A DNA stretch of 64,000 nucleotides from Chaetoceros tenuissimus (Eukaryota; Bacillariophyta; Thalassiosirophyceae; Chaetocerotales; Chaetocerotaceae), in NCBI GenBank assembly GCA_021927905.1, contig BLLK01000051.1, positions 124,001-188,000 on the forward strand. Reading direction: 5' to 3'. Shown piece after piece: positions 19,303 to 29,657 of the stretch. Both the position numbers and the translations under genes were made by a program. Below the pieces are notes generated by a model, which was not told where the DNA came from, searched no databases, and was given only the letters and a program-made list of their open reading frames with translations. How positions within the stretch are numbered: position 1 is the stretch's first letter; every line of letters starts with the position of its first letter.

Positions 19303-20916
19303 ATGGACCATAGAGTCAAATTTGATCCAGCAAATCATTTTCAAACTCTCTTTCAGCTGCACGGGTCAGTATGGTAAGTTTGTTCTTCGCTTTCTTCTTT
19401 TGTTGTTGCCTTGCAACTAGTCTAGGAATGGCTGTCCGCCCAGCCAGAGGCTGTATTGCACAAGTTACTACTAAGGTGTTTCCGTTGTTGTTGCTTCATA
19501 TCTTAACATTTTCCCATATAGTTAGTATTCTAACTTTTCAATATTCTTCAACGCAGGTCCTCAGTGTTACCGTTCTGTATCGCAAATGTTGCCAACCTAT
19601 ATGCTGTGGCATACGTCAAGACTAACCTCTTTGGAAGTGAAGAGGACCCACTTGTACTTGGAATTTCCTTAGACGACTTTCAATCTACAATCTCAATTGT
19701 GATTTCATTTTTAGCTGTAACTCGTCTGGGAATTGCTGTCGATGCTTATCTCAGACAAAGGGCTGCAGCTCAGACAATGATCAGAGCATGGTAAGAGTGT
19801 CTTGATGTAGATGAATCTTGCTCGACCGAAATTCTTGAAAGCTTGCGTATATTTAACCTTTTTGCATTCAACAGCCGTAGTCTTATTTTCCATTCAGTTG
19901 CATTTACTCGTCATGATAAAAGTGAGACAGCAAAAAAGTGGCGTTTGGATATAGCCAGTTAGGGTTGAGTCCATGGCTTTGTTGAGGCTTTTAGTAACTG
20001 CTTTGCAATATGAAGCTACTGGAGTAGAATCTAGAACATCTTCAGCCCTTACGCTCAAAGAAAAGATGGTGATGAATGAATATACTGGTGGTGATAATGA
20101 GCGCTCTACATATGTCATTACTATGTTTTTGCAAAGTACAATTGCTTCCCACCCAGAACATCTCCAGGAGAAACTTAGTGATTACTGTCTTGTAAAGCTT
20201 TATGATTTTGTCGAAGAATACATTAAAGCATACGATGGCTGTTTCGCATTGCTTGATACTGGCCTTCCATTTCCAATTATTCAGGTAAGCTTGGATATTG
20301 AACATCATTGCTATCATACTACTCTTACAACTTCCACAACTGATTTTGTTTCATAGATGACAAGAACTATGGTCTTTCTTTTCGTCTTTACCCTTCCATG
20401 GATAATGTATGATGGCGTTGGATGTAAGTACAAGATTTTCCGAGTATAGAAATAACATCGAAATGCTTTCATTCACCTTCTCATTATAACTTTTTCTCAG
20501 CGGATCTTGATTTTTACCCTACAATGGTGTACTCCTTCATTGTCACTTATGCATTCATGGGATTGGAATTAGTGTGCATCGAAATGGATGATCCTTTTGG
20601 AAATGATGCAAATGATTTGAATGTAGCGAGTCTTGTAGAAAAGGTATTCAAGGATATTACAATGTGTATTGAAGATGTAGACGGAGACGAGAATGCAGAT
20701 TTATTAAAGGAGTATGTAACCGTTATGGACACACTTGAGAAATCAGAGGAAAATAGAACCTTTCATGATTTTTCCAAGTCCATATCTGTACGTTTGAATA
20801 AGGCCTCAGTAAGTGAAAGAAGCAACCTTCTACAGAAAGCAACTTCAAAACATTTGCCTTCCATGGACACCACCATGTCCTCCTCTGTTGGATCATACAG
20901 CGGTTACCAACCTTAG
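19303..20916 (+). CDS. Bestrophin-family anion channel with one frame break
   Basis: Five exons fit splice consensus and phase: 19303-19373, 19557-19790, 19875-20284, 20357-20423, 20501-20916. The protein of about 398 residues shows the bestrophin (UPF0187) layout: 'FQTLFQLHGSVW' then SSVLPFCIANVANLY (TM1); 'TISIVISFLAVTRLGIAVDA' (TM2); the basic segment 'CRSLIFHSVAFTRHD'; 'MVFLFVFTLPWIMYDGVG' and 'MVYSFIVTYAFMGLELV'; then the acidic MDDPFGNDANDLN that matches the Ca2+-clasp region of bestrophins. Exon 3 contains a one-base excess near 19957-19960: the frame reading KKWRLDIAS meets a stop while the next frame continues VESMALLRLLVTALQYE. This is either an assembly indel or a real lesion. No plastid or signal peptide is visible, unlike thylakoid bestrophins. 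Confidence 0.85.
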
Positions 20917-21324
20917 GATTTAAAATTATTATTAACTTGAAAAGAAAAGTTTCATATGGATGATGAAGGAACTTACAATAGGAATTATAATACTCTAGCT
21001 TATGAAATAAATCAAAAAAATGACGGCTCGGTAGTCTGTGTAGCCAAATAGAAATGATAGATAGCCACCAAGTTGTTGACACCAAAACAAAACTGACGTC
21101 GCACCGTGCAAAAGTTCCATTGTGTTCGAGAGAAAGATACACTTTTTAACTTCATTGCATTGCATTGACTACAAGACACAAGAGAAAGCATAGTTCTTTG
21201 CATTTGTTTTACGACTTAGATCACATTTTCATTTCTATCTCTTCACCTCATAGCTTAGACAATTTTCGGAAAGGCATCGAGATCCCGATATCAAAAGAGC
21301 AAAATTTAATGCAAATGATATAAA
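20917..21324. other. Spacer, no gene supported
   Basis: 408 bp between two plus-strand genes. Minus-strand frames here have no recognisable content. It holds the bestrophin 3' end and the promoter of the Omp85 gene. Confidence 0.45.
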
Positions 21325-23675
21325 ATGAAATTTCAACTTGACACAATTGCAATCTTATGTGTCATCCACACTGCTACGGCATTTACTCCTTCATGGACAC
21401 ATATTTTCAAAGGAGGAATAGGAGGCAATAACTTCCCTCCATCAGGTCCTTCTCATCCTAGCTTCTTTGACGATGGCGATGATTCGTATCGAAACAATGT
21501 TTTAGCTGCTTCGTTGGTTGGAATGCTAGATACAACTGAAGATGTCATTTCTCTTCCGGACTTGTCAAAAGAAGAAGAAGAGGCGCCAGATGTGAATGCA
21601 GATGTAGACTCTGTAGAAGACAGCACAGAACACATGAAGGATCTAAGAGGAGGAAGTACGAAATCTTCATCGACCAATGATGTAGTTGCAGGAGCAAAGT
21701 CATCCATGCAGACAACTGTTTCCTATTGGTCACATGCTATTGAATCCTTCAAAGGAAAAGTTAAAAATACATTCAATAGAAATAAGAAGCAGAAGCAAGA
21801 AGAAGAAATTGACTTGACAAAGGTGAAAATTGAAGATATACAAGCACCCAAAAGTGATATTTTGCCAGATGTTGTAATCAAGAGGGCTGCTCAACGATCA
21901 GGTCTACTAGGATCGACATTACGTGCTGATCGTGTCAATGAATGTGCTCGACAGCTAAAGAAGTTTTATATGCAACGTGGTTATGTATTGCATTCCGTCA
22001 CTGGTGCAACACTTCATACAGAGAATCGTACAGCTACTCTGAATGTGCAAGAGCCGGTACTTGCAAAGACACCAGTGGCTATCACATTTGCCAAGGAAGT
22101 TCCTATTGATCCAGAAACTGGTGAAACGACTACTCGAAGAAAGCTAAGGGAGAAAATAGAGAGACGAAAGGGGCGTCCATTGCGAGGAGATGAATGGAGC
22201 AAAATTTCTGATAATTTGAATACTACTCTGATTGAAGCAAATGGAAGAACCAATGCGCGTACCTTATCGAGAAGATTGGGACTTAGACCTGGAAGTCATT
22301 TTTGTTGGAAAGGCGAAAGGTGGCAGAGAATTGCCCAATCGGGTATTTTCTCAAAGATCTGGCAGGCAAATCCTGTGCGGTAAGTTTGATGCAAGGGCGA
22401 ACATTAGAAGCATATTTGCAACCAAATTTCTTACATATTTGCTCCATTGATATTTTGATAATTAAGGATGGGAGATGGAACTGTGCAACTTCAAGTTCTC
22501 GCTCAAGAAGCAGCTCCGCGAAATCTCGAATATGGTATTTCAAAATCTCTCTACACTGGACATTGGGTATGTAATTTATTGTGCAAGACTGACTCCATTC
22601 CAATTTATTACGTCTCTAACTTATATTGTAAACTTAGGAAGGAGAACTTGACTTTCGTCATGATAACATTTTGGGAGGAGGGGAGTCACTTGGTGTAATT
22701 GTAAGAAGAGGGGCAAAAGATGCCGAACCAAGTGTAACTCTTCGCTTTACAGATGATAAATTTGGTATGAATGGTGGATACGATGCTGAGTTCTTTAGAG
22801 AATATCTTGCAGTTGACGAAGATAGCCTAGAAAGCAAACCAATTGAGAAGAATGATGCTCTTGACCTTGAGACATCTGAACAAGATGACATTAACGTTTC
22901 TGATATGCCATCACCAATTGTGGAAGAAGAAGATTCTTTGCTTTGTCGTCAAGGTTTCAAGTTCAGTCTTCGTGGTCCAATACCATCATCTTTAGTTCGT
23001 AAGAATTCTGCATCTGCATTAATTGAACGCACTAGTACAAGAAAAGGGATTCACGAGACTATCGGTAGTGGTACACTAAATATGGGCCCATTTGTACAAT
23101 ATTTACCACTTGGAGCCAGAGCTAGTTTATCGACAAGTGGAACCACTGGTACAAGAATTAGTGAGAAACGATATTTGCCATATTCGTCTGGAAAATGTAC
23201 AATCCGTCAAATTTTCCCATTACTAAATGACAGAGCAATTACTACAAGTAAGCAAGTTTGTCTCGCAATTGAACACACATTGATGGGTGCAACATGTCAT
23301 CTCCCTCGTCATGAAGCAAACGCTGCTGGGTTTGCTGCAAGAGTTCGAGGTTATTCTTCTTCCAAAAATGGACCTATTGACGCATCTGTTACAGGATCGA
23401 CAGAGTTAAGATTCCCGGTAACAATTCCTTTTCGAAAAGATAAGATTGTTCAAGATGCAAGTATAGTCCTATTTGGAGACTACATGCTTGCAAATCGAAA
23501 GAAAGAAGGAAGTTCCTTTGGATATTTTTCAAAGGAAAACATGTTTGGAAGGGCAAGCATTGGATTTGGACTGAGAAAGTCACTTCAAGGAATCCCTCTC
23601 AAGTATGATGTATCATTGAATAAGGATGGTAAACTCGGTGGATTTGTCAGCTTAGGCGGTGATTGGGATATTTAA
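21325..23675 (+). CDS. Plastid Omp85/TOC75-OEP80-type beta-barrel protein
   Basis: Three exons (21325-22379, 22467-22566, 22638-23675) with introns of 87 and 71 bp give 730 residues. An N-terminal signal peptide ends in HTATAF-TPSW, resembling the ASAFAP plastid site of diatoms. An acidic spacer follows, then a POTRA-like region at about 190-360 ('VNECARQLKKFYMQRGYVLH', 'ATLNVQEPV', 'NARTLSRRLGLRPGSHF'). The barrel starts at 'YGISKSLYTGHWEGELDFRH' and DNILGGGESLGV, the usual opening of the D15/Omp85 barrel, and ends in a strand with the C-terminal aromatic/hydrophobic pattern GDWDI. Plastid Omp85 proteins insert or translocate proteins at the outer plastid envelope; diatoms have been reported to carry one. 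The fit across both splice sites supports the model. Confidence 0.87.
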
Positions 23676-24024
23676 TTCAAAAATTGAGCTACGAGTAAAA
23701 CTAAATAATTCAACAAGATTTGAAATTATTTTCAACAGCAACATTTTTTCTAATTTTGGGTCAAATCTCTATTCTACGCGGATAGAGGATGACAGGAGGA
23801 AAATAGTCTGAAAATAGACCATTAAGTCTTATGTAGGAATCTGATTCCTACAAATTAGCTTGACAAATAGCCATTTTACGACTATATACGACCTATCACC
23901 CTTCCCAGCGCACCTCCAAGATCAAAAGATACTCTTCAACTGATACTTGCGAACACAAAAGCGGTGGATCTACTCTAATAGAAAAGATTCTTTGACTATA
24001 CTGTTGAGAATATAAAAGAGCACC
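23676..24024. other. Spacer, no gene supported
   Basis: 349 bp, AT-rich. A short near-palindrome around 23836-23853 (aggaatctgattccta) is visible. No coding frame or RNA gene is recognised. Confidence 0.4.
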
Positions 24025-24780
24025 ATGTTTCACCTATCTCTAGGTCTAGTATTTTTGCTATTTGCGAAGTCAGCTTTTGCGTTCGTTTCTCCAAGTGGAG
24101 TCAACATTTGTAAAAGATACTCTTTCGTGGATGGTAATGTCAACGCACAAAATTCCATCTCACTAGGTACCAAAAACAACTTAAGATTCGGAGGTATTTC
24201 TACTCAAAGAGATATGGCCAATCTAAAGGACATTGGAAAAAAAGTGGCCAGAATCAAGTTCATTAAATATATCAAGGGCAAGCTTTCCTTGGGCTTTTTG
24301 AAGAAAAGATTGGAGAAGAGAGAAGAAAGAATTAGGAAGGAAATAGAGGAAATAGTACTTGGGTATGCGAAATCAAAAGGACTCAAATTTCTAAGGGGCA
24401 AAGCTGAAGATCTAGCTGTCGATGTAATCATAAAGAGCATGAAACTAACAAAAGGAACTAAAAAGGTGTTTGAAGAGATGAATGACCCTTTCACAACAGC
24501 AATTTGTGCTATTGGTGGACCTATGTTCATCAATTACAACAAACCAATAGCGGAAAATGGAGATTATGTATCTAATGAAGATTTTACTGTATTTGGTATT
24601 GATGGTGAAGAGAATTTTCATTTGGGATGGAAAGAAAGTGGAAATGGCTACACCGATTGGGAAAAGAAATTTATTCCATCGACATTAAATACAAAGAACA
24701 AGAGCAGGAGAAACACCAGTCCATCGATTCAGTTTTCTTTTCAAATACAGTTCTCAACTTGTTTCATATCTTATGAATAA
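24025..24780 (+). CDS. Plastid-targeted protein of unknown function
   Basis: Intact 251-residue frame. The N-terminus 'MFHLSLGLVFLLFAKSAFAF' is a signal peptide ending in SAFA-FVSPS, a near-perfect diatom ASAFAP bipartite plastid signal. The mature part has a basic coiled-coil-like region at about 75-115 (KKRLEKREERIRKEIEEIV), a second helical region with 'FLRGKAEDLAVDVIIKSMKL', then a globular end with 'NDPFTTAICAIGGPMFINYN' and DFTVFGIDGEENFHLGW. The last 30 residues are low-complexity Ser/Phe/Gln and could come from read-through of a lost splice site. I recognise no family. The stop lies only 18 bp before the ATG of the next gene, unusually close for this window. Confidence 0.65.
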   Translation: MFHLSLGLVFLLFAKSAFAFVSPSGVNICKRYSFVDGNVNAQNSISLGTKNNLRFGGISTQRDMANLKDIGKKVARIKFIKYIKGKLSLGFLKKRLEKREERIRKEIEEIVLGYAKSKGLKFLRGKAEDLAVDVIIKSMKLTKGTKKVFEEMNDPFTTAICAIGGPMFINYNKPIAENGDYVSNEDFTVFGIDGEENFHLGWKESGNGYTDWEKKFIPSTLNTKNKSRRNTSPSIQFSFQIQFSTCFISYE

Positions 24781-24798
24781 CCTCATCATACTTCAAAA

Positions 24799-25848
24799 AT
24801 GGGAACAAAGTCAATGTCAAAACATGTAAACAAGAAACTGTTGTGTTTTGTCTGTGTTACCACATTTGTAGTAGCTGCAGTATGTTTAACTTATTGGTTG
24901 TCGTTTTGGACTTCCTTGTCAGTTATCAAGTCAAGAATACAGACACAAACAAGCAATGATAAAAATGATACTGCTGCAGCTACAAACAATCATGTAGACG
25001 AGAAAAAGACACATTTCGGAATCATTGAAGAACTGTATCAAGTCGTAACTGCAGAGCGCCTTGACAAGATTGCACAGAAGCACAGGCAAGCATATGCTCA
25101 TGCATCCCCATTCCCACACATTGTAATTGATGGGATTTTCCCAAAACAAATTCTCGAAGCTGTCTCCAGTGAATTTCCAGTGAATGAAGATGAGAAGGGA
25201 TGCTTCACAGAAACGTGTTTCTCGCAGGCAAAGCAAAATAAAAAGTCTGCTGTCAATGATGAACGTGAGATGGGTATGTACACACGTGTCTTTTTTGCAT
25301 TCCTAAAATCTAGTACATGGGTTACATTCCTCGAACAACTCTCTGGAATTGAAAATATCATTCCGGATCCTCACTACAGAGGTTCAGGGCTGCATATGAC
25401 GGCATCTGGTGGAAGCCTCGATATTCATGCCGATTTCAATCGAATGAAGAAATATAACTTGGATCGTTGAGTCAATACGTTTGTATACTTGAATAATGAT
25501 TGGTCTGAGAGCTATGGAGGTCATCTTGAACTATGAGGTCGTGATATGAAGTCTTGCTATCAAAAGATTTTGCCATCCATCGGTCGCTTTGTGGTCTTTT
25601 CAAGCACAGATTTTTCATATCATGGTCATCCACAACCCCAGACAAGTCCAAAAGTCAGGGCTCGAAGATCAATGGCTCTCTACTATTATACGAATGGACG
25701 ACCAGTGGAGGAATGTTTGAATCAAAATTGTGAGGGTAATGATCACTCCACTTTATTTAAGAAACCAATAAACTGCACAGTGTGTGAAGAAGCTATGTGT
25801 AAACGCTATGATGAGACAGAACCATACTGGGTGCATGCGTCTTTTTAG
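24799..25848 (+). pseudogene. 2OG-Fe(II) oxygenase (prolyl-hydroxylase-like) with two in-frame TGA codons
   Basis: One continuous frame of 350 codons, broken only by TGA at 25468 and 25534. A signal anchor at about 13-38 (FVCVTTFVVAAVCLTYWLSF) precedes a 2OG-Fe(II) dioxygenase domain. 'FPHIVIDGIFP' opens it; SLDIHADFN supplies the His-x-Asp iron ligands before the first TGA. After it come VNTFVYLNNDW and SYGGHLEL, then the second TGA, then 'FSYHGHP' with the distal His and RARRSMALYYYTNGRP with the 2OG-binding Arg. Family comparison predicts Arg at the first TGA (LDR-R-VN, CGA to TGA) and Trp at the second (HLEL-W, TGG to TGA), so both are single-base nonsense changes. With no other damage the gene looks recently disabled, unless UGA is read through. 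Confidence 0.8.
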
Positions 25849-26282
25849 TGATTCTAGCACGTAGGGCCCTGCCCGTACATACCGAATATTGTATTCAAAT
25901 CATTGTAGAAAAGTAAACAAACAAATTGAAAAGTACAAAGAGCTTCAATTGAGCTGGATCTTTTGTGTCTTTTCCAAGAATAATGATTGAGTAGATTAAG
26001 ATGTATATTCTAAAATTTAGAATAGTCAACCCCCATTGGAACATTTCCCAAAGTCTAATAATAAAAAATAAATAACAATGATGAAGAATCGATTTTTTAT
26101 TAAAACTTCTATTTGGCTAGCTTTCTCTGTAAAGCCACCTTGTATCGATAGCATGTCAGATAGTTAGTAAGTACGAATGAGTATCACCCAACACAACAAG
26201 ACAGAAGAAACAGAAGAAACAGAAAAAGAGCCACGCGAGCATTTTCCTAGTTCAAAATTCTAATTCACATGTACTTGAAACA
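25849..26282. other. Spacer, no gene supported
   Basis: 434 bp of AT-rich sequence with a duplicated 'gaagaaacag' near 26202-26225. It holds the 3' end of the oxygenase gene and the promoter of the next. Nothing else is recognised. Confidence 0.45.
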
Positions 26283-27485
26283 ATGCATGTGTCTGTAATA
26301 CTTGCTTTTTTATTTCAATGCACAGATGCATTTCACTCATCTATACCTCCTACTTCTTCCACGGGCAGAAAATGGCTGACGAGTTCTACTCGAACCACGA
26401 GTAGTAAAAGACGACGAAATCATGCAAACGAGAAAGTACTACTCATGGCACTTGACAAAGATCTCAAAGAAATTGATGATTCTGTATTCAAAGCGGGTCT
26501 ATCAGCATTGAAATTCATAAATTCTGCATCAAAAAATGCTTCACGACTGGCACAAAAGGGAATTGCGAAAAGTTTACAAAAGGATACATATGAAGATGGA
26601 GATCTCGACGTCTTTATTCATACCAATGTTGAAAAGGCTCAACATCAAGCCAAACAGTCTGTAGCAAAATTAAAGGGGAAGGAAATATATGAAGATGGAG
26701 ACTTTGAAGAACTTGTGAATGATGCACTTGAAAAATCTGTTGAAACTGCTGTTGTATTGGATTACAAGGCTAAACAGCGTATAGCGAGAATGAGAGGCAA
26801 AGACAAATATGAATTTCTTGACTTGGAAAAATTGATTGATGAAAGTATCAAGGCGCAAATTAATAAATTTACAAATAAATCCGAGTATCAGATTGGAGAT
26901 TTGTCAAGAGAGATTTATCAACGGGTGAAAAATAGAGATTATAGTAAGGAAGTTGGTGTCATTGAAAAAGTAATTGAGATTCTAAAGAGTATGCAGGATA
27001 AAATGTCTGATACTGATATAAGAAAAGACTGGATTCAAAGGGAACTGCTGGAGTGGGATCGACGTTTGATGGAAGAAGATAGGGATCAAGGTCGACAACT
27101 GCAAAAGTTTGATGAAAGACTGGAGAAAGTATCCAGCACAAACAAGGCTAAAAGTGAAATAGATGAAACCAAGTCTTCAAAGTTGATACCGTGTACTCAG
27201 AGGCATGATCCCAAAGGATATATACAAGTCAAAAAGTATGTTTATCAACTTATGGATGAGAATCCATCTAGAAGAGGCATAGAAAAGGCTTTTCGGCAAC
27301 GATATCCACAAGTAGCAAACAGGTATGTAAAATCATCTCTCAAGAATACTCTGTATAGATTCAAGAAGGAATACAAGCAAGATTATTTGCAAGATTTTGA
27401 AAGCAAAAAAGCAGTGAAATCTGCAAGAGGTATTTCAAATTCTACGAGGAACAAACCAAAATGGGACAATCTTGATAAATTTTAG
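26283..27485 (+). CDS. Plastid-targeted protein with four Y-E-x-G-D repeats
   Basis: Intact 400-residue frame. The N-terminus MHVSVILAFLFQCTDAFHSS is a signal peptide ending in DAF-HSS, compatible with plastid targeting. Between about residues 98 and 220 a motif recurs four times: 'KDTYEDGDLDVFI', 'KEIYEDGDFEELV', 'KDKYEFLDLEKLI', 'KSEYQIGDLSREI', each followed by an amphipathic helix of 20-27 residues rich in Lys/Ala. Such Y-E-F-G-D-L units occur, as far as I recall, in other stramenopile plastid proteins, but I know no function. A coiled-coil-like part follows (KDWIQRELLEWDRRLMEEDR), then a basic C-terminal region with 'YIQVKKYVYQLMDENPSRRG' and ARGISNS. It may act as a helical linker or membrane-surface protein; that is inference. 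Confidence 0.7.
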   Translation: MHVSVILAFLFQCTDAFHSSIPPTSSTGRKWLTSSTRTTSSKRRRNHANEKVLLMALDKDLKEIDDSVFKAGLSALKFINSASKNASRLAQKGIAKSLQKDTYEDGDLDVFIHTNVEKAQHQAKQSVAKLKGKEIYEDGDFEELVNDALEKSVETAVVLDYKAKQRIARMRGKDKYEFLDLEKLIDESIKAQINKFTNKSEYQIGDLSREIYQRVKNRDYSKEVGVIEKVIEILKSMQDKMSDTDIRKDWIQRELLEWDRRLMEEDRDQGRQLQKFDERLEKVSSTNKAKSEIDETKSSKLIPCTQRHDPKGYIQVKKYVYQLMDENPSRRGIEKAFRQRYPQVANRYVKSSLKNTLYRFKKEYKQDYLQDFESKKAVKSARGISNSTRNKPKWDNLDKF

Positions 27486-27882
27486 GAAATGTAATAAATA
27501 AAATAGGATTAGGTAATTATGAAACCCGTGGCTTCTCAATCTTTCAAATATATAATTTATATATTTTTATTATCAGCTATGTACTAATTTAAATGAGAGG
27601 TGATGCCTGAATACGTGCCAATTACTTTGAAAACATCATGATGCAATTCTTCTCTCTTTTGTTGAATGTCAAAAATTAAAAAAATCTGATTGACAATCAT
27701 AGTATGACAACAGGAACAGTGTAAAATGGGTGTAAAATCCCAGCCCTTCATTTTTGCTTCTTTGCCTCTTGACGACATGATGCAACAGTTTCTGTTTGCT
27801 ACATGGTCGAATTATAAGAATAAGACCTGCCTCACAGCATCACATTCGATGCAACCTCTCCGACAGTACCAAAGGTAGTTTC
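27486..27882. other. Spacer before the second K+ channel gene
   Basis: 397 bp. A very AT-rich stretch lies at 27545-27572 (ataatttatatatttttatt). The channel frame is open back to 27796 but has no ATG before 27883, so an upstream coding exon cannot be excluded. No other feature is seen. Confidence 0.4.
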
Positions 27883-29562
27883 ATGAAATTGTCTGGGATC
27901 TATGGTGCGACTTCAAACTCGTTTCTAGCGAATGATGATACGTTAGAACAAGATGTACTTGTTGAAAATAGAGAAGTGGAATCGCCACGAATATTGATTG
28001 AATACGGGAAATTGACAAATATATTTGCACTGAGTGAAGATTTGAAAAGTGAGAATGGCCATCAGACAAAGACAGATGGGTATTTCATAGGTAGTGCTGT
28101 TGGCGGTGAAAGTCAACAAGAAGTCAAGAACGGCTTTGTACCATTTCTTCCTAGACGCGAAAGTTTTTTAAGTAGGAGTCGAAGCCGAAGAACATTATAT
28201 TCTGATGCCAGTGCAGATGAGTTTAGTGATGATGCTGAAGCAATTGTAACTACTTCATCTACGCTTTGGAAGATTCATCTCATCTTCACAGACCCAACTT
28301 CGTCAAAGACTGGTTGGATATGTCAGTTGCTTATTTTCGTAATGATTATTCTGTCCAATATTGTGCTGATACTTCAGACAGTGGATAGATTTGAGTATGT
28401 ACCTGATGGCTGCAGCTTTTGCACAACCAAAGAACAATACGTTCCGTACACAATCAATGATAGGATTCTACGGACTAATTTTAGGTCTAATTGCGAATGC
28501 CCTCCAGTACCAAAAGTATGGCTTCAAAATGCAGAATACCACATAATGACATTCTTCGCTTTGGAATGGATATTAAGATTGATTACATTTGATCCACCAA
28601 AGAAAAGTAATGAAACAAGGAAAAATCCGATTCGGCAGCTCTTGGACTTTTTCAATGAACAACATACAGTATTGGATCTATTGGCATTCCTACCCTACTT
28701 TTTGGAAGTATATGCATTGGATCATTTTTACCATCGAATCCATCCATCATTTCATTATCTACGAATATTTCGAGTATTTCAGCTTGTACGCTTTGGACAA
28801 TATAGTGATACTTTTTGCAAGCTTGTGAATGTAATGCTGGAGTTACAAAATGCAATTGGGATGTTGTTTGTGTTTGTCATTTTCGGAGGTGCGTTCTTTG
28901 GCACAATCATGTATTGGTTGGAGCAAGGACTATGGGAGTATACAGATTTGCTAGATCCACCTGGATTTGCACATGTTCGTATAGGCAGTGATGGTTCGAC
29001 GGAAGAATTGAGTCCATTCAGAAGTATACCGAGTTCCATGTGGTGGTTTGTAGTCACTGGTAGGTGAAGAAATGAGAAGAACTCTGGATATCTCAAATAA
29101 AGCAAACTAACTTTTTCCTCATACATAGTGACAAGAGTTGGATACGGAGATATGGCACCAGCAACAATTCTAGGCAAGATTGTGGGGGTTATCGTAATGT
29201 TTCTAGGTTTACTTGTAACTGCATTTCCCATATCAGTCTTTACAAACAAATGGCAACACTACAACACAGATGATTTCAGTGCAGTTGATGTAAAGACAAA
29301 ATTGAGAAAAGGTCACACTCCCTTTGACGAGCGGTCGGTGGATTCCAATGACAGTTCCATATATATAGAAAAGGAAAAAGAAGAGAGAAAAGAGGAAAAA
29401 CAATTGTTTGCATTCACAGACAATTCGTCCGATGACTTGAAGAGAAAAATTCAAATGATAAATCTACATATGGCAATTATTGATGAGTCTCAGAACAAGA
29501 TTGCCGACTCTCAGAAAAAGATTAGATCATTACTACAAGACATAGATGTGAAAGCTCGCTAG
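27883..29562 (+). CDS. Voltage-gated K+ channel paralogue with Arg in the selectivity filter
   Basis: Two exons (27883-29059, 29129-29562; phase-1 intron of 69 bp at the same pore position as its paralogue at 13453) give 536 residues. The core follows the paralogue almost segment by segment: 'LIFVMIILSNIVLILQTV' (S1), four loop Cys (CSFC...CECPPVP), S4 LRIFRVFQLVRFG, pore WWFVVT. The filter reads VTRVGYGD instead of VTTVGYGD; codon AGA sits at 29133-29135, so the Thr whose side chain forms the innermost K+ site is Arg. S6 is 'MFLGLLVTAFPISVFTNKW'. The N-terminal extension is about 270 residues shorter. With Arg in the filter it may not conduct alone and could be a regulatory subunit of mixed tetramers. 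That is inference; the substitution itself is read directly. Confidence 0.9.
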
Positions 29563-29657
29563 GTGGAGGGCCATTGTAGAAAACGTAAATTCAATATTTA
29601 TGGTTCAAATCAAAGTAGTTGACCAAAACAAAAGTAGCAATACGATTATTATATTCA

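Noticed and set aside
24799-25848. Selenocysteine or a nuclear code change as explanation for the two UGA codons
   Set aside because: Family comparison predicts Arg and Trp, not Cys, at these places, no SECIS-like element was seen, and other genes in the window end normally in TGA.
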